Assembly: GCF_000002595.2 (NCBI RefSeq)
Contig: NC_057015.1
Coordinates: 4,433,955 to 4,497,954, forward strand
Direction of reading: 5' to 3'
Length of the DNA stretch: 64,000 bases
Source: Chlamydomonas reinhardtii
Lineage: Eukaryota; Chlorophyta; Chlorophyceae; Chlamydomonadales; Chlamydomonadaceae
Shown here one piece after another: positions 36,133 through 47,441 of the stretch. The notes below the pieces were generated by a model, which was given only the letters and a program-made list of their open reading frames with translations, ran no database searches and was not told where the DNA came from. The translations under genes and the position numbers were made by a program. Within the stretch, counting starts at the first letter, position 1; every line of letters starts with the position of its first letter.

Positions 36133-36572
36133 CTACTGCTGTGGCTGCGGCGCGGGCAGGGTGACTGTGGCGAGCAGTGCGAAGTGGTCTGACAGGAAGT
36201 GGTGGGGGTCGTCGGAGGCGGGCGTGTTGCCGGTGACACGCAGGCCACCCACGTGGCAGCCACGGTACAGGATGCGGTCGTACCTGCGTGTGTGTTAAAG
36301 AGCACAAGGAAAAGAAAGCGTATGTGTGTGTGCCAGGGAGCACCAGGGAGCGAGAGGACACACGTATGGTACATGCGGAACAGTGCAGCAGTACCGCGGC
36401 GGCGGTGGCCTTGCCAGGGACGCCCCTCCGCTGCTGAGGGTGTGCGTGCAGTCCAGCGGGCAGATACCGCTGGCGTGTGCCCCCAGGCCGCACAGGCCCC
36501 GGCCTCCCTGCCACCCCCCCTAAACCCCACACACAATTTCGTATACCCAGCCCTCCCTGACAAACACCACAC

Positions 36573-36604
<32 letters not shown>

Positions 36605-38315
36605 GCGCGCGCGCCTCACCTCGCTGTGTACTCATGCCCGCCGTCATAGTACTTGTTGGTGCGTGTGTCCCACGTCCAGCGCTGTAGGCGGGGCGGGCGG
36701 GGCGGTAGCGACAATCTTATTGGCAGAGAGCGAAGAGAACCAGCACAGCAGCGGACAGCGGTGGCTGTGAGACAGCACAGCAGCACGCGCAGACCCGCAG
36801 ACACAAGGCGCGCACACACACACAGCCGCTCAAGCCGTGAGCAGCACCAGCACCAGCACCTCTCTGGGGACCCATTTCTGCTGGGTTTGGTGCAACGACC
36901 ACACACATACGGTACACACCTGGCGCGTGCGGTTTCCCCACCACTAACACGCACCTGGCCTGGCGGCGATCCGGCCTCCACCCATGCGTCCATCAGCCCC
37001 ACCTCCCCCGCCGCCGGCGTCTCCTTCTCGCGCATGTTCATGTCGCCAGCCAGCAGCAGCGGCAGCTCGGAGGGGGCGGCGGCCACGATGCGGGCAATCT
37101 AGGGGGGGAGAGGCCACACACACACATACACAGATACGGTAGGTACCGGTCGCGACACCTTTTTGAGTTACTGACAAACAGGTATTAAGGTGGCATCGCG
37201 GACGCGTTCGTGCGGTCTCGCTGGTTACCTGGCGCACGTACGGAGATTCCCTCATGTGTTCGCGCGCGGCACTGTACCCTACCGGCACGCCGTGTGACCA
37301 CAGATCAGTCGGCCCCACCTCACCACCGCCCCCCTCCACGACTGCCCTCTGAACACCACCAACACCACCGGTACACCCGCACCACCGCCCGCCGCTACGC
37401 CTTCACTCCTGAAACAATCATGCATGCAGCCCCCCATCCCCTGACCTGCTGCATTCGCTTGGGCGCATTCTCCGCGAAGGGCGCCAGGTGGGCGCAGGCG
37501 GCGGTGAGCTCCTGGCCGCCCAGCCGCAGCCGCAGCAGCAGGCAGGGACCCACGGCGGCGGGCGGCGGCTGAGGCAGGAGCTGCGTGGGTGGCGCGAGGG
37601 GCCCAGAGAATGAAGGAGGCGGCCCAGTGGCCCTGGGTTGCCATGGCCGGGGGATGGCCTTTCTTGCTGTATACCGTGCCGTACACAGCGTGCGTACGCA
37701 GCCAAGCAAAACAATCCCGTCCCCCGGCCCGCCCAGAACAGACAGAATATGAACCTGGTCAGGCCTGTTCAGGTTCCCTTGCATCATGCTGCGTTACCTC
37801 CCTCCGTGGGCCCAGCCCCCGCCCTGCCCCGCAGGCCCCCTCCGCCCCCGCACCTCCAGCGGGCTGTCCCTCCGCCTCGCGATCATGCAGTCGCCGCGGT
37901 GCGAGGGCACGGCCAGGGCGCAGAACTCATACGCCCCCTTCAGACTGGAGCGGAGGACAGGGGGGGGCGGGCATGGGGGTAGTGGGGGTTGCGGATTGGC
38001 CAGGCTGGGTGAAATGTGCGGGTGCAGGGGAGCGAGACGTCGCGCGCGCGCCCCGACACGCAGGGTGAGGACAGCCCGTCCCAGCTCCCGTCGTCGGGCC
38101 CTTTCCTTGTCTTGGCCCGCTTACGTGTCGTTCGCTGGAATTCCAGAGAAGCACTCTTGCAAGCATAGCAGGTCTGGCTGGTGCTGGAGTATGAGGCGTG
38201 CGAGCTGTTCATGCTGCTTCCTCATCGACCAGTCGCTAGGGTGCCGGTCGCTGACGCAGTTATCATTGATGTTATAGGTCAGGACCGAGAAACTAGGACC
38301 GGTGAAACTGGCCAT
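36133..38315 (-). CDS. TDP2: TDP2-like 5'-tyrosyl-DNA phosphodiesterase
   Basis: The protein belongs to the endonuclease/exonuclease/phosphatase fold. TDP2 removes trapped topoisomerase II adducts from DNA 5' ends. Exons on the minus strand: 38125-38315, 37854-37944, 37446-37580, 36955-37098, 36620-36681 and 36133-36283, giving 257 residues in phase. The motifs of the fold are in order: FSVLTYNI, LLCLQE (metal-binding Glu), the CAHLAPF segment, LAGDMNMREKE (GDxN), RWTWDTRTN and LSDHFALL (SDH). The TWDTxxN segment and the N-x-R-x-x-E after GDxN point to TDP2 rather than other family members such as Ape1 or sphingomyelinases. It is shorter than human TDP2 (about 360 residues) and lacks the N-terminal UBA-like domain. 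The start ATG at 38315 is followed at once by the first motif. Confidence 0.88.
36281..36330 (-). repeat. CCTTGTGCTCTTTAACAC intron 3'-end module
   Basis: In the sense of the TDP2-like gene this reads TTTTCCTTGTGCTCTTTAAC followed by CA repeats and the CAG acceptor. The same module occurs near acceptors in PES (39665-39705), starch synthase (51352-51375) and, weaker, NUP133 (59885-59910). Confidence 0.8.
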
Positions 38316-39021
38316 GTCCTGCCGTGATGTTTTTGCGCCCATGTGAGGGGAACGCACAGCGTCGCAAATATGGTGGCTGGCACGTACAAACTTACTTACG
38401 GCCAGCCTCGTTGACATTATGTATGAATAAGGGAAACAGGGCCTGGGCCCGATCCACGTAGCTGCCCTGGTTCCATCTCGGCTCCCGCGCGGCACACCCA
38501 GCACGCCCTCTGGTGCGGTGTCCATCTTCCTTTGGCGCATCACAACATTCCCCTTGACCCAGTTTGCAAGACACCGACAAGGTAAGCTCACCTGGCATCA
38601 CCTGGCATCCTGCTTCCCTCTTCCCTGCCACGGTTGCACCTGACTGCACCCACCACTCTGGGCTGTCAGCCTGTCACCCCCAGAGAACTGCACGCTTTCA
38701 CTCCACACCTGCGACCATTCCTTTCAGCGCTCACATTCCGCACGCCCCATGCCTACCTTAGCTCTCGAGTCTCAACCATCGCTCGCATATCGCTCACTGA
38801 CTCCCCACAGTCCCCAGCCAAGCGCTTCTCCACTCGCAAGCATCCGTTCCCAGCTCCCCCCTCCACCTTCGCCTCCACTCACTCCTCCACCCCCTCTTTC
38901 TCCACACATCGCAAGCCCTACGCCCCATACCTCCACCCACCACTTCCCCTCTCTCCCACACGCACACAATACACACTCTCTCACATTCCCACCGCCCGCC
39001 CGCAAGGCGTAGCGCAGGCCT
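38316..39021. other. Intergenic stretch between PES stop and TDP2-like start
   Basis: Both neighbouring genes are on the minus strand. This holds the PES 3' UTR and the TDP2-like promoter. The part at 38690-39000 has very few G on the plus strand and stays open in all three plus frames, but it has no domain and looks like low-complexity non-coding DNA. Confidence 0.55.
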
Positions 39022-39230
39022 CTAGGGGTTGAAGGTGGGCGCCTGGCGGCGGCCGCCCCAGCTGGCCTCGTACAGCAGCCGCGGCGCCAGGTCCTTGTAG
39101 GGGTCGGACTCGCGCTTGCGGAGCAGGTAGCCCAGGCAGCCCTCCACCTGCAGGCGTGCGGGCGTGTGTGCGTGGGCGTGTGTGCGTCAGTGTGTGTGTG
39201 TGTGTATGTTTGTGTGTGCGCGTTTGTGTT

Positions 39231-39297
<67 letters not shown>

Positions 39298-42200
39298 ATC
39301 AATATGCGCGTTCAGCGCAGTGCATGGACTGCAATTACGATGCGCCCTCTCACTGTCCCCCTCCCTCCCGCCCTCCCGCCCTGCCGCCCTCCCGCCCTCC
39401 CGCCCTCCCGCCCTCCAGCCCTGGCGCCCACCTCGCTCTTGACTCGGCCGTAGGTGGCCTCCACCTGCTGGCGGTCTTCGGCCTGCTCCGCGGCAGTGGT
39501 GATGGGCGCCCCGAACAGGTAGTAGAAGCGCGCGGGCGGCCTGAGCGCCACCAGCGGGCTGATGAAAGACTCCTCCACCTCGGACGCCTCCGACACGCCG
39601 CGACGGGCCTGCGGGTGGGGAGTGACAGGAATAGAGAAAGAGAGAGAGAGAGAGTGTGCATGTGTGCATGTGTGTTTAAAGAGCACAAGGAAAACATTGC
39701 GCAAAAACAGTGTATGCATGTGTGAATGGAGGGGATGTGCACGAGGCCCCCCGCCCTCCTCGCCGCACCTGCAGCCTCCCAACCTACCCCCCCCCCCACC
39801 AGTCCCCGCCAGTCATCGCCTCCACCCCGGCCGCCCTCCTAGCTCCTGCCCGCCTGGCCGCCCCAGCCCCGGCCCCCTCTGCCAACCCCTCCCAACCCCA
39901 ATCCCCCACCTCGAAATTCCCCAGCACCCCAAAGCCATTACTCCCGGCCCTCCCGGCCCTCCCGGCCCCCCTGCAGCCCGCCCCCCCCCCCGGCCCCGCA
40001 GCCCTCCCTGCCCCCCCACGCCGCGCTCCTCCCACCCGCACGATGTTGTCCTGCTGCCTGCGCAGGAGGTCTCCCAGCAGCGGCGCGGCCATGAGGTCGG
40101 TGCGGTCCAGCACCACCTGGGCCGAGTCCTCGGCGCCCACAGCCGCGAAGGGGATGATGGTGGCGCCGAACTTCATGGCCTGGTGGGGGGTGGGGTGGGG
40201 AGGAGGAGGGTGGGTGTGGGGGAGGGAGGAGGGAGGAGGGGGTGTGTGTGGGGGAGGAGGGTGTGGGGGAGGAGGGTGTGGGGGAGGAGGGTGTGGGGGA
40301 GGGGGAGGTTGAAGGGGTTGTAATCACCAGCCCAAACTAAACTAAACCAAACCAGGGGGAGGGGGAGGAGGGCAGTGTATTCCAATCCCCAAGTAAACCA
40401 AGACTCGGCAGGGTGTGGGGAGAGGGGGTAGCCGTTCATGTAGAGAACGGAGCGGTTAGATCGCAAGGATGAAGTGCCGACGTCGGGGTGGTGTGGGGGT
40501 GGAGAGGTCGTGGAGTTGGGGTTGGTTGAGGTTGGGGTTGGGTAGGGTATACATGGCGGTGAACAGAAAACGACGGCTGGTCACGGGTGGCACCGCCGGA
40601 TGCGCAACAACTGGCCAGCCGCACCACACCAATACACGTGCACCGTGCACCCACATCAGCCACGCCCAGCCACTGCGGTCAGCACGCACGTACCATGCGC
40701 ACGAACTCGGCACGGCGCGGCCAGATGAGCGCGTACTGCTCATTGCGCAGCTTGAGGGCCTGGGGCGGGTGGGGCGGTGGGGGCGGGGGCGGGGGTGGGG
40801 TTGGGGGGGTTGGCCAGACGGCATGGTGGCGAGGGCGGTGGTGGTGGCGGGGGCGGTTTTGGTCAAGATGGTGGTGGCTGTGCTACGAGTACTGCTAACA
40901 AACTGAGCGGACTGGGGCCACCGCACACAGCCCCTCTTCCTCCTCCTGATACTCCCCCCTCCCCGCTCCCCCTCCCCGCTCCTCCCCCCGCTCCCCTCAC
41001 CTCCCGCACCCCGCCCGGGTACAGCAGCGCCGCCTCGCCCGCCGCCAGCAGCTGGTACAGGTTGCGCCCCGACACCGGCACGGCGCCAAAGGTCTCCAGG
41101 AAGCGGCCGAAGCGGCTGTTGGACTCGGCGCCGGGGATGGGGCCGCCGTTGCCCTGGGCGGTGGGGTGGGTGCGAATGGGTGGGTGCGTGGGTGGATGCG
41201 GGTAGGACTAGTTTTGAAGACGTTTGGATGGCCATGGCCCCTGTACTGCCCGGAGCCCCCGCCCCTTGGATTTCCTCCAAAACAACCTCATAGGAACAAG
41301 CCGCAGCACCACAGCAGCACCCCGCCTCGCTCCCTCATCACTGGCCCCTATGAGCCCACGCTGCCACCCTGCCACCCCCCCCCCACACACACACACACAC
41401 AATACACACACGCCCCTCTGCCGCCCCCGCGCCTCACCGGCCCCATGCCCAGCGCCATGGGGTGCGCCAGGCCGCGCAGCAGCTGCCCGCGCTCCTCCAG
41501 GAAGTGCTGGATCATGAGCGGCATGTCGGGGGCTGGGGGGGAGGGAGACAGGAGCAGGAGGAGGGGGAGGGAGGGATGGGGAGGACGGGGAGGGGGAGGG
41601 AGAGGGAGAGGAGAGCAGGGGGAGAAGAGGGGAGGAAGAGGTGGAGGCAAGGGGTGAGGAGGGAAATCAGCGTACAGAGGAAGGAGGAGAGCCGGCAGAG
41701 GACGAGGTACACAGGTTTCGTCAGTGGTATCAGGTGAACCAAGCCTGGCGACAGCCCGCTATCATCTCTCTGCCCCCCTTCCCCCACGTGCCCCTCCCCC
41801 ACCAGCTCACCGAACAGCTGGTGGTTGCCCACGAACAGCATGGGCCCACTGCGCGGCAGCGGCAGCCGATCCAGCCCCACCACCACGCGCCCGCTGGCGG
41901 CGTCCGTGGACAGGTACACGGGCGACACCAGGCGCTTCAGGCCGCCCAGACCGCCGCCCTCCACCGCGCGCCGCAGCTCGCCGGGTGTGGGCAGCTCCAG
42001 CGGGCCGGGCGTGCCGAAGTTGGCGCCGCCGGGTGCGGGGCGCGTGGCGGTGTCGGGGTTGAAGCCGGCCGGCACGTTGGGTCGCGTGAGGCGGCGGCGG
42101 GAGACGTAGAAGTCCTCCTCCTGCAGGCGGCAGGCGGGAGGGCGGGAGGTGGAGGGCGGGAGGTGGAGGGCGGGAGGTGGAGGGCGGGAGGTGGAGGGCG

Positions 42201-42312
42201 GGAGGTGGAGGGCGGGAGGTGGAGGGCGGGAGGTGGAGGGCGGGCGGGGAGGGGCCGGCCAGCAGCTGGCAGGGGGGCACACGAGGCGGGCGCGCCTCCA
42301 CACATTGGCGCG

Positions 42313-42357
<45 letters not shown>

Positions 42358-44229
42358 CACACACACACACAACTCGCCCCGCCCCCAGACCCCCTCACCT
42401 GTATGATTCGCAGCAGGTCCACCTCGCTCTCCTGCAGCAGGGCGTGGCTGCCGCCCTGCAGTGTGCGGCTGGTGCAGCGCGGCAGGGCGCGCTCCAGCCG
42501 CGGCGCCTCGGCGGCGGAGGGGATGACCAGGTCGTTGGAGCCCACCAGCAGCAGCGTGCGGGGCTTGACCTGGAGGCAGGGGGGAGGGGGCAAGCGGGGA
42601 AGGCAAGGGGGGGATTACATTCATGATTAGTTAGGGAAGTGTAGACGGTAGACCGGGAGGGGCAAGCCGTGCGTGGAAGACGGAGTGAATATTAGGGGGG
42701 TGTAGGTACCAGCCCTACTAAACCGAGCCCAATAGAGCGAGGAGGAGAGCGTGGCCTATGCCTTGGCAACGGAGTGTAGCCAATCATGCGAACGGTGTGT
42801 ATCAAGGAGGGAAGTGCCGACCGCGGGGAGGGGGCGGTTGGTTCCGAACATTCTCAGCCCCACCGCCGCCGCCGTGCCAGTCGCCGGTCGCCCCGCACCT
42901 TGCCCAGTGTGGGGTTGACCGCCGCCGCCCCCTCCGCCAGCAGCTGCAGGCGCCAGGCCAGGGTCTGCGGCGGAAGCACCACTCGCAGCGAGGACAGCTC
43001 CGGAATCAGGTCCAGCAGGCCCTGTGGGGGGTTACAGTCATGATTAGTTAAGTGGTAGACCGTAGACCACCGGGGGGTTAGGAAGGGGGGCCAGGGAGGA
43101 GGAGGGGGAGGCGGCGGGGGTGGTGGGCGGCTGTGGGGGCGAGCGAGGTCAGGGAGGGCATGCACGAAGGACACGCGGAGAGAAGTGAAGCGCCCGCTGC
43201 GCAGATGCGCACAGCTACCAGGCACTGCAGCGCCCTCGCGCCCTCCTTCCTCCTCCTCCTTCCTCCTCCTCCTCCCTCATCAGCTATCAGGCACTGCAGC
43301 CTCCTCAACCGCTCGCCCCTCCTCGCCCCTCCTCCTGCTCCCTCCTCTCACTGCATCCACCTCCTCCTCCCTTCCCTCCTCCTGCTCCCTCCACTCACGT
43401 ACAGCAGGTCCACGGCCTGCTGCGGCAGCGGGTCTCCGGGCGCTGCGGCGCGGCGGGCCATGGAGATGGGGTTGGACAGGATGGGGCTCAGCGCCACAGG
43501 CAGCAGCTTGTAGGCGTCGGCCGGCAGCGAGGGCAGCAGCGGGCCCAGCGCGGGCCAGGGCGAGCGGTCGAAGGAGGTGGCGGGGTTGACCAGCACCAGC
43601 CGGTCCACGCAGCTGCAGGCGGGGGGGAGGCGGAGGGGGAGGGGGCAGGAGGAAGGGGGGGGAGGGAGGGCGAGGGGGCGAGGGGGAAGGGTTCAGGTGC
43701 AGGGGTCTTCGTCATGAACCAGGTGGGTGACAGCTACAGCCACACCCACACACTCACCCGCACCCACACATTTACACACACACATACACACACACATACA
43801 CACCTACCCCACACCCGTAATCACGCCTACAGTGAGTACCCATCATCTCAGTCTCCTCTCCACGCATTACCATTGTCCAGCCCCACCACCACCCCCCGTC
43901 TCCTCCTCCACCCCCTCCTGCCCCACCTCAGCCTCTGCGCCAGCGCCAGTGCCATGATGCCGCCGAAGGACTCGCCCAGCAGGTACAGCGGCCGGCCCGG
44001 GTCCAGACCCGCCACCTCGTCCTCGATCTGGGCCGCAACCGACTCCACCAGGCCTGAGGCGGGCAGGGGGGCAGGGGGAGCGGGAGGGCGGTGTCGGGGC
44101 GGGCGGGCAGGGGGGCGTGCGCTTGGAGCACATGGGCAGGGCGACATGCCCCATGACACCAGTTTGGCACGTGTGCGTGATGTTGCGCTTCCCGCCGTGA
44201 GGGCCTGGATCAGGCCAGAACCCCAACAC

Positions 44230-44281
<52 letters not shown>

Positions 44282-44282
44282 G

Positions 44283-44316
<34 letters not shown>

Positions 44317-46271
44317 ACACACACACACACGCCCGCGCACAGACACACTCCCGCAGCCCCCCTCCCTTCACGCACCCGCGAAGGGCGTGCGGTCCTCGGG
44401 CGGCATGAACACGCCGCGCAGGTCGAACTTGGAGGCCAGGCCCGGGAACTGCCGGTACGCGGCTGCGGGGTAGAAGGGGGGAAGGAGGGGGTGGCCGTGC
44501 ATGAGCGAGGCGGGTGGAATGGCACTAGACAGGGGTGGCACGCAAGCCACCAGCAGCGCCGTAGGGTGGTGCTGCTGCTACTGCTGCTGCTGCTGCTGCT
44601 GCTGAACGCCCCGGCCCGGCAATGCACCACGGCACGCCCCTCCACACGCCATACCCGCACCACTGCCTGGCTCACCCAGCCCGGTGCCGTCGATGCCCGG
44701 CAGGTACACCAGCAGCGGCAGTGTGGAGGGGTCGGGGGAGCCGGCCGGGCGCGGGAAGCGCGGCGCGTACAGCAGCGGCCCCGTCGCCGCCGCCGCCGCG
44801 CCCGGCTCCATCTGGTCCTGTGCGCCCGCCACGGCCGCCGCCGCCTCCGCCTCCGCCGCCAGCGCCTCAGTGCGGCGGCGGCTCAGCTCAAACAGATCCT
44901 GCGGCAGCGTTTTGGATAGGAGTGGGTGGCTTGACCATGATTGGCAGTGGACAGATAACGCGTGCTCGTGCGTGTGCGGCCGAGACAACCCAATGAAGGT
45001 GCACTCCACATGCCAGGGGGCATGTGAGATTGCGGCAGGGCGTGAAATGACCGTAAACCCTCGCAGCCCCTCCCTCGCAGCCTCGCAGCCTCACCCACCG
45101 CCCCTCCCCCTCCCTCACCCCGCCCCCCCCCTCCACAGCACGCCCTCACCCGGAATGTGGGCCCAATGGTCGGCTCGCCCAGCACCGCCTCGCTGATGCG
45201 CTGCAGGTCCACCTGCGGCGGGAAGGGCCGCGGCGCGCCGCCCGGCTGCTTGCCGCGACTCATCATCTCCGCAATGGGCAGGTCCACGGGCGGGGCGCGC
45301 CGCCGCACACGGCCCCCGGCGGAGGGAGCGGCAGCGGGAGCCGCGGGCTCCTCGGCGGCCGGCGGCGGCGGCGCCTGCGGCACCGGCGGCTGCGGCGTTG
45401 CGGTGGCGCCGCTGGCTTGAGCAGCGGTGGCGGTAGTGACGGTAGTGGCGGCGGCGGCAGCGGCGGCGGCGGCGGCAGCGGCGGCGGCTTCCGCCCCCTG
45501 CTCCTCGCGGGCGCGGCGTGCGGCTGCTGCTGCTGCGGCGGCGGCCTCCACCACATCCGCATCCGCCTCCACACTGGAGAGGGAGGTCATGGAGGAGGAG
45601 GAGGAGGACGACGACGCCGGCACCGCGACGTCGGCGTCGGCGGAGACGTCGGACGCCGCGGCAGCCGACGTGAAGCTGGTGGTGACGGCCGGCTCGGCCG
45701 CCGCAGCCGACGATGCTGCCGCCTGCGGCGGGTCCAGGGCGGCCGCGGCGACGGCGGTGGTCACGTCAACGGCGGCCTCGGCGGCCTCCACCGCTGCCTC
45801 CACCGCTGCCTCCACCACCGCCTCCACTGCCGTCGCCGCCGCGGTCAGCACCTCCTCCGCCACCACCACCGGGTTGTCTGAGTCGTCGTCCTGACCCAGT
45901 TGGCTCGCCGCTGCGTCCGCTTCAGCAGGCGCCTCCGCCGCCGCCGGCGCCGCCTCCGCAGCCGCCCCCTGATCCGCCTCGACAAGCTGCGCCTCGACCA
46001 CCTCCGCTACACCCGCGCTCGCGCCCGCCCCTGAGCCCGATGCCGCATCAGAGGTCGACGCAGCGAGCCGGAAGTCCCTGCCACTACGCGCAGAAAGGTA
46101 GTTTCGAGCAGCGGCGGCGGGGGCGCTCAGTGGCGCGGGAGCCAACGCCTGCTTCGGGTGGAGTGGCTGCGTGGCCAGTCGGGGGCCGCTGACCGATCGT
46201 GGGGTCGGCAGGGCAGTGCTCGCAGCAGCGGTTACTGAGCGCGCGCGCTGCATTGCGCACTGCGCAGCCAT
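39022..46271 (-). CDS. PES: Phytyl ester synthase-type hydrolase/acyltransferase
   Basis: PES enzymes of plastoglobules esterify phytol and diacylglycerol with fatty acids. Exons on the minus strand: 45150-46271, 44676-44898, 44376-44462, 43927-44053, 43399-43612, 42899-43021, 42399-42569, 41811-42120, 41438-41532, 41001-41153, 40694-40759, 40036-40179, 39432-39608 and 39022-39147, giving 1,045 residues with all phases intact. A transit-peptide-like start (MAAQCAMQRARSVTAAAST) leads into a 300-residue Ala/Val/Glu-rich spacer. The alpha/beta-hydrolase part has LVYLPGIDGTGL and the elbow LYLLGESFGGIMAL (Ser near 502). The acyltransferase part has GPMLFVGNHQLFG and LLYPGGVRE followed by ALKLRNEQYALIWP, then KFGATIIPFAAVGAED. 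The family's NHxxxG replaces the classic HxxxxD box of glycerolipid acyltransferases. Introns are long and carry many simple repeats. Confidence 0.92.
39190..39296. repeat. (TG)n microsatellite in PES intron 13
   Basis: Over 100 bases of TG dinucleotides, interrupted at the left end, in the last intron of the PES gene. Confidence 0.9.
42141..42238. repeat. 14-bp minisatellite in PES intron 7
   Basis: Seven uninterrupted copies of the unit GGCGGGAGGTGGAG lie just outside the exon boundary at 42120. In the gene's sense it is a CT/CCGCC-rich tract next to the splice acceptor. Confidence 0.92.
42313..42370. repeat. (CA)n microsatellite in PES intron 7
   Basis: CA dinucleotides with one CG interruption, about 30 bases from the donor at 42398. 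Confidence 0.9.
42609..42655. repeat. Shared module, PES intron 6
   Basis: G run, then ATTACATTCATGATTAGTTA and a GTAGACGGTAGACC tail. A related copy lies at 43026-43072 in PES intron 5. Confidence 0.8.
43026..43072. repeat. Shared module, PES intron 5
   Basis: G run, then TTACAGTCATGATTAGTTAA and GTGGTAGACCGTAGACC, directly next to the acceptor of PES exon 42899-43021. It is related to 42609-42655. Confidence 0.8.
44230..44331. repeat. (CA)n microsatellite in PES intron 3
   Basis: About 100 bases of CA dinucleotides with single TACAGACA and TACA interruptions, inside the PES gene. Confidence 0.9.
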
Positions 46272-47441
46272 CGCAAGGTGTAAGCTTGTGCGCTAGTAAG
46301 GCTACTTGATGCGAGCAGGTTCGCAAGTTGCTGATTCGATCGGGCGCAGCAGTTGCTCTTAAGCCGATGAAGAACTCTGTTATATTCTATATTGAAAGCT
46401 TGTAATACTCACGCCAAGACATCAAACTATAACTGGTCACAGACTCGGCGGGACCATTCGCTTGGTCTACTTTTCCCAATGCTCAAAGCTGATTGAGCCA
46501 GCAACAGATATGTATGAAATACGTGCCTATAACACAAATCATGCTATCAAGGTTTTTGGCATCACGCCCGCGCGCGGGCAGGAGGAGACGGGATGAGGAG
46601 GAGGCGAAGGGCTCTCACGCAAACAGCCGCCAGCCCAGACAGTAAAAGAAGGCACGCGATAAATGCCCTAGTATGTATACGTTGGCTCTCGCTGGACTTC
46701 TGTGTGCGATTTTCTTTTAAGGCTGCTTTCAAGCGGCCGCTGTGTTTGGCGTCTGGCAGCAGGGGTTCCAGGGTTCGTACGTCACGCGTGTCAGCCTGGC
46801 GAGGCACTGTGACCTCTGTCCTCTCCACTCCCCTTCCTGCGCGTAATCAAGGTGTCTGTGGGCCACTAGATGGGCGAATTCCGCGCAGAAACTCTGGGTC
46901 TCCCCCGGCACCTGGTCACGATGTGGGTCACCCGGCCAACGACCACCCGTTCTAGGCGAGGACAGTGAATTGGCGATACGCCTGATTTAAATGATACATG
47001 TTATCCTAATGTTACCTGTACAACTGCTCGTCTGCGCTCTGGTGGCGCACTTGCAGAGTCACCCACGGCTGGACCCATGCGGTGCAAGCGTGGCAGAAGC
47101 GGGCAGCGACCAGGTGCGAAACTTCATGTCTCCCCCGTATCCCATATGTTTCTTAATATGCGGACAATACTATACCTAGGCAGCTGCTGCATGCACGTAG
47201 GCTCGGAGCTTTGCAGGAGTTCGCTTTGCGTTTAGCTATCGCGTGCCAACTTTTGCCCAGATCCGAGCTGCAATACGCTGTATGATAGTTGAAGACACTG
47301 TAGAGATGCCTAACCCAACAAGAGTCTTGGCGAGACGCCTGCCTTAGTTGCTTCCAGCATAACGCTTCGGGTTTCAGGCACGCCAGCATCTCATTACTGT
47401 TGCATACATCATATCGCTGGTCGTGTAAGGCGACGCTCAGG
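46272..47441. promoter_or_regulatory. Divergent PES / starch synthase region
   Basis: About 1.17 kb separate the start codons of PES (minus) and the starch synthase (plus). It includes an AT-rich pocket at about 46375-46560, unusual for this window. I see no supported exon, though 5' UTR introns cannot be excluded. No defined motif is claimed. Confidence 0.5.

Noticed and set aside
38634-39032. Plus-strand 132-residue Pro/Ser/Thr-rich frame between TDP2-like and PES genes
   Set aside because: All three plus frames are open here because the stretch lacks G and therefore TAG/TGA stops. No domain or coding pattern is visible.
42141-42238. Regular 14-bp repeat as a CRISPR-like array
   Set aside because: The units are head to tail with no unique spacers and lie in an intron of a eukaryotic gene.
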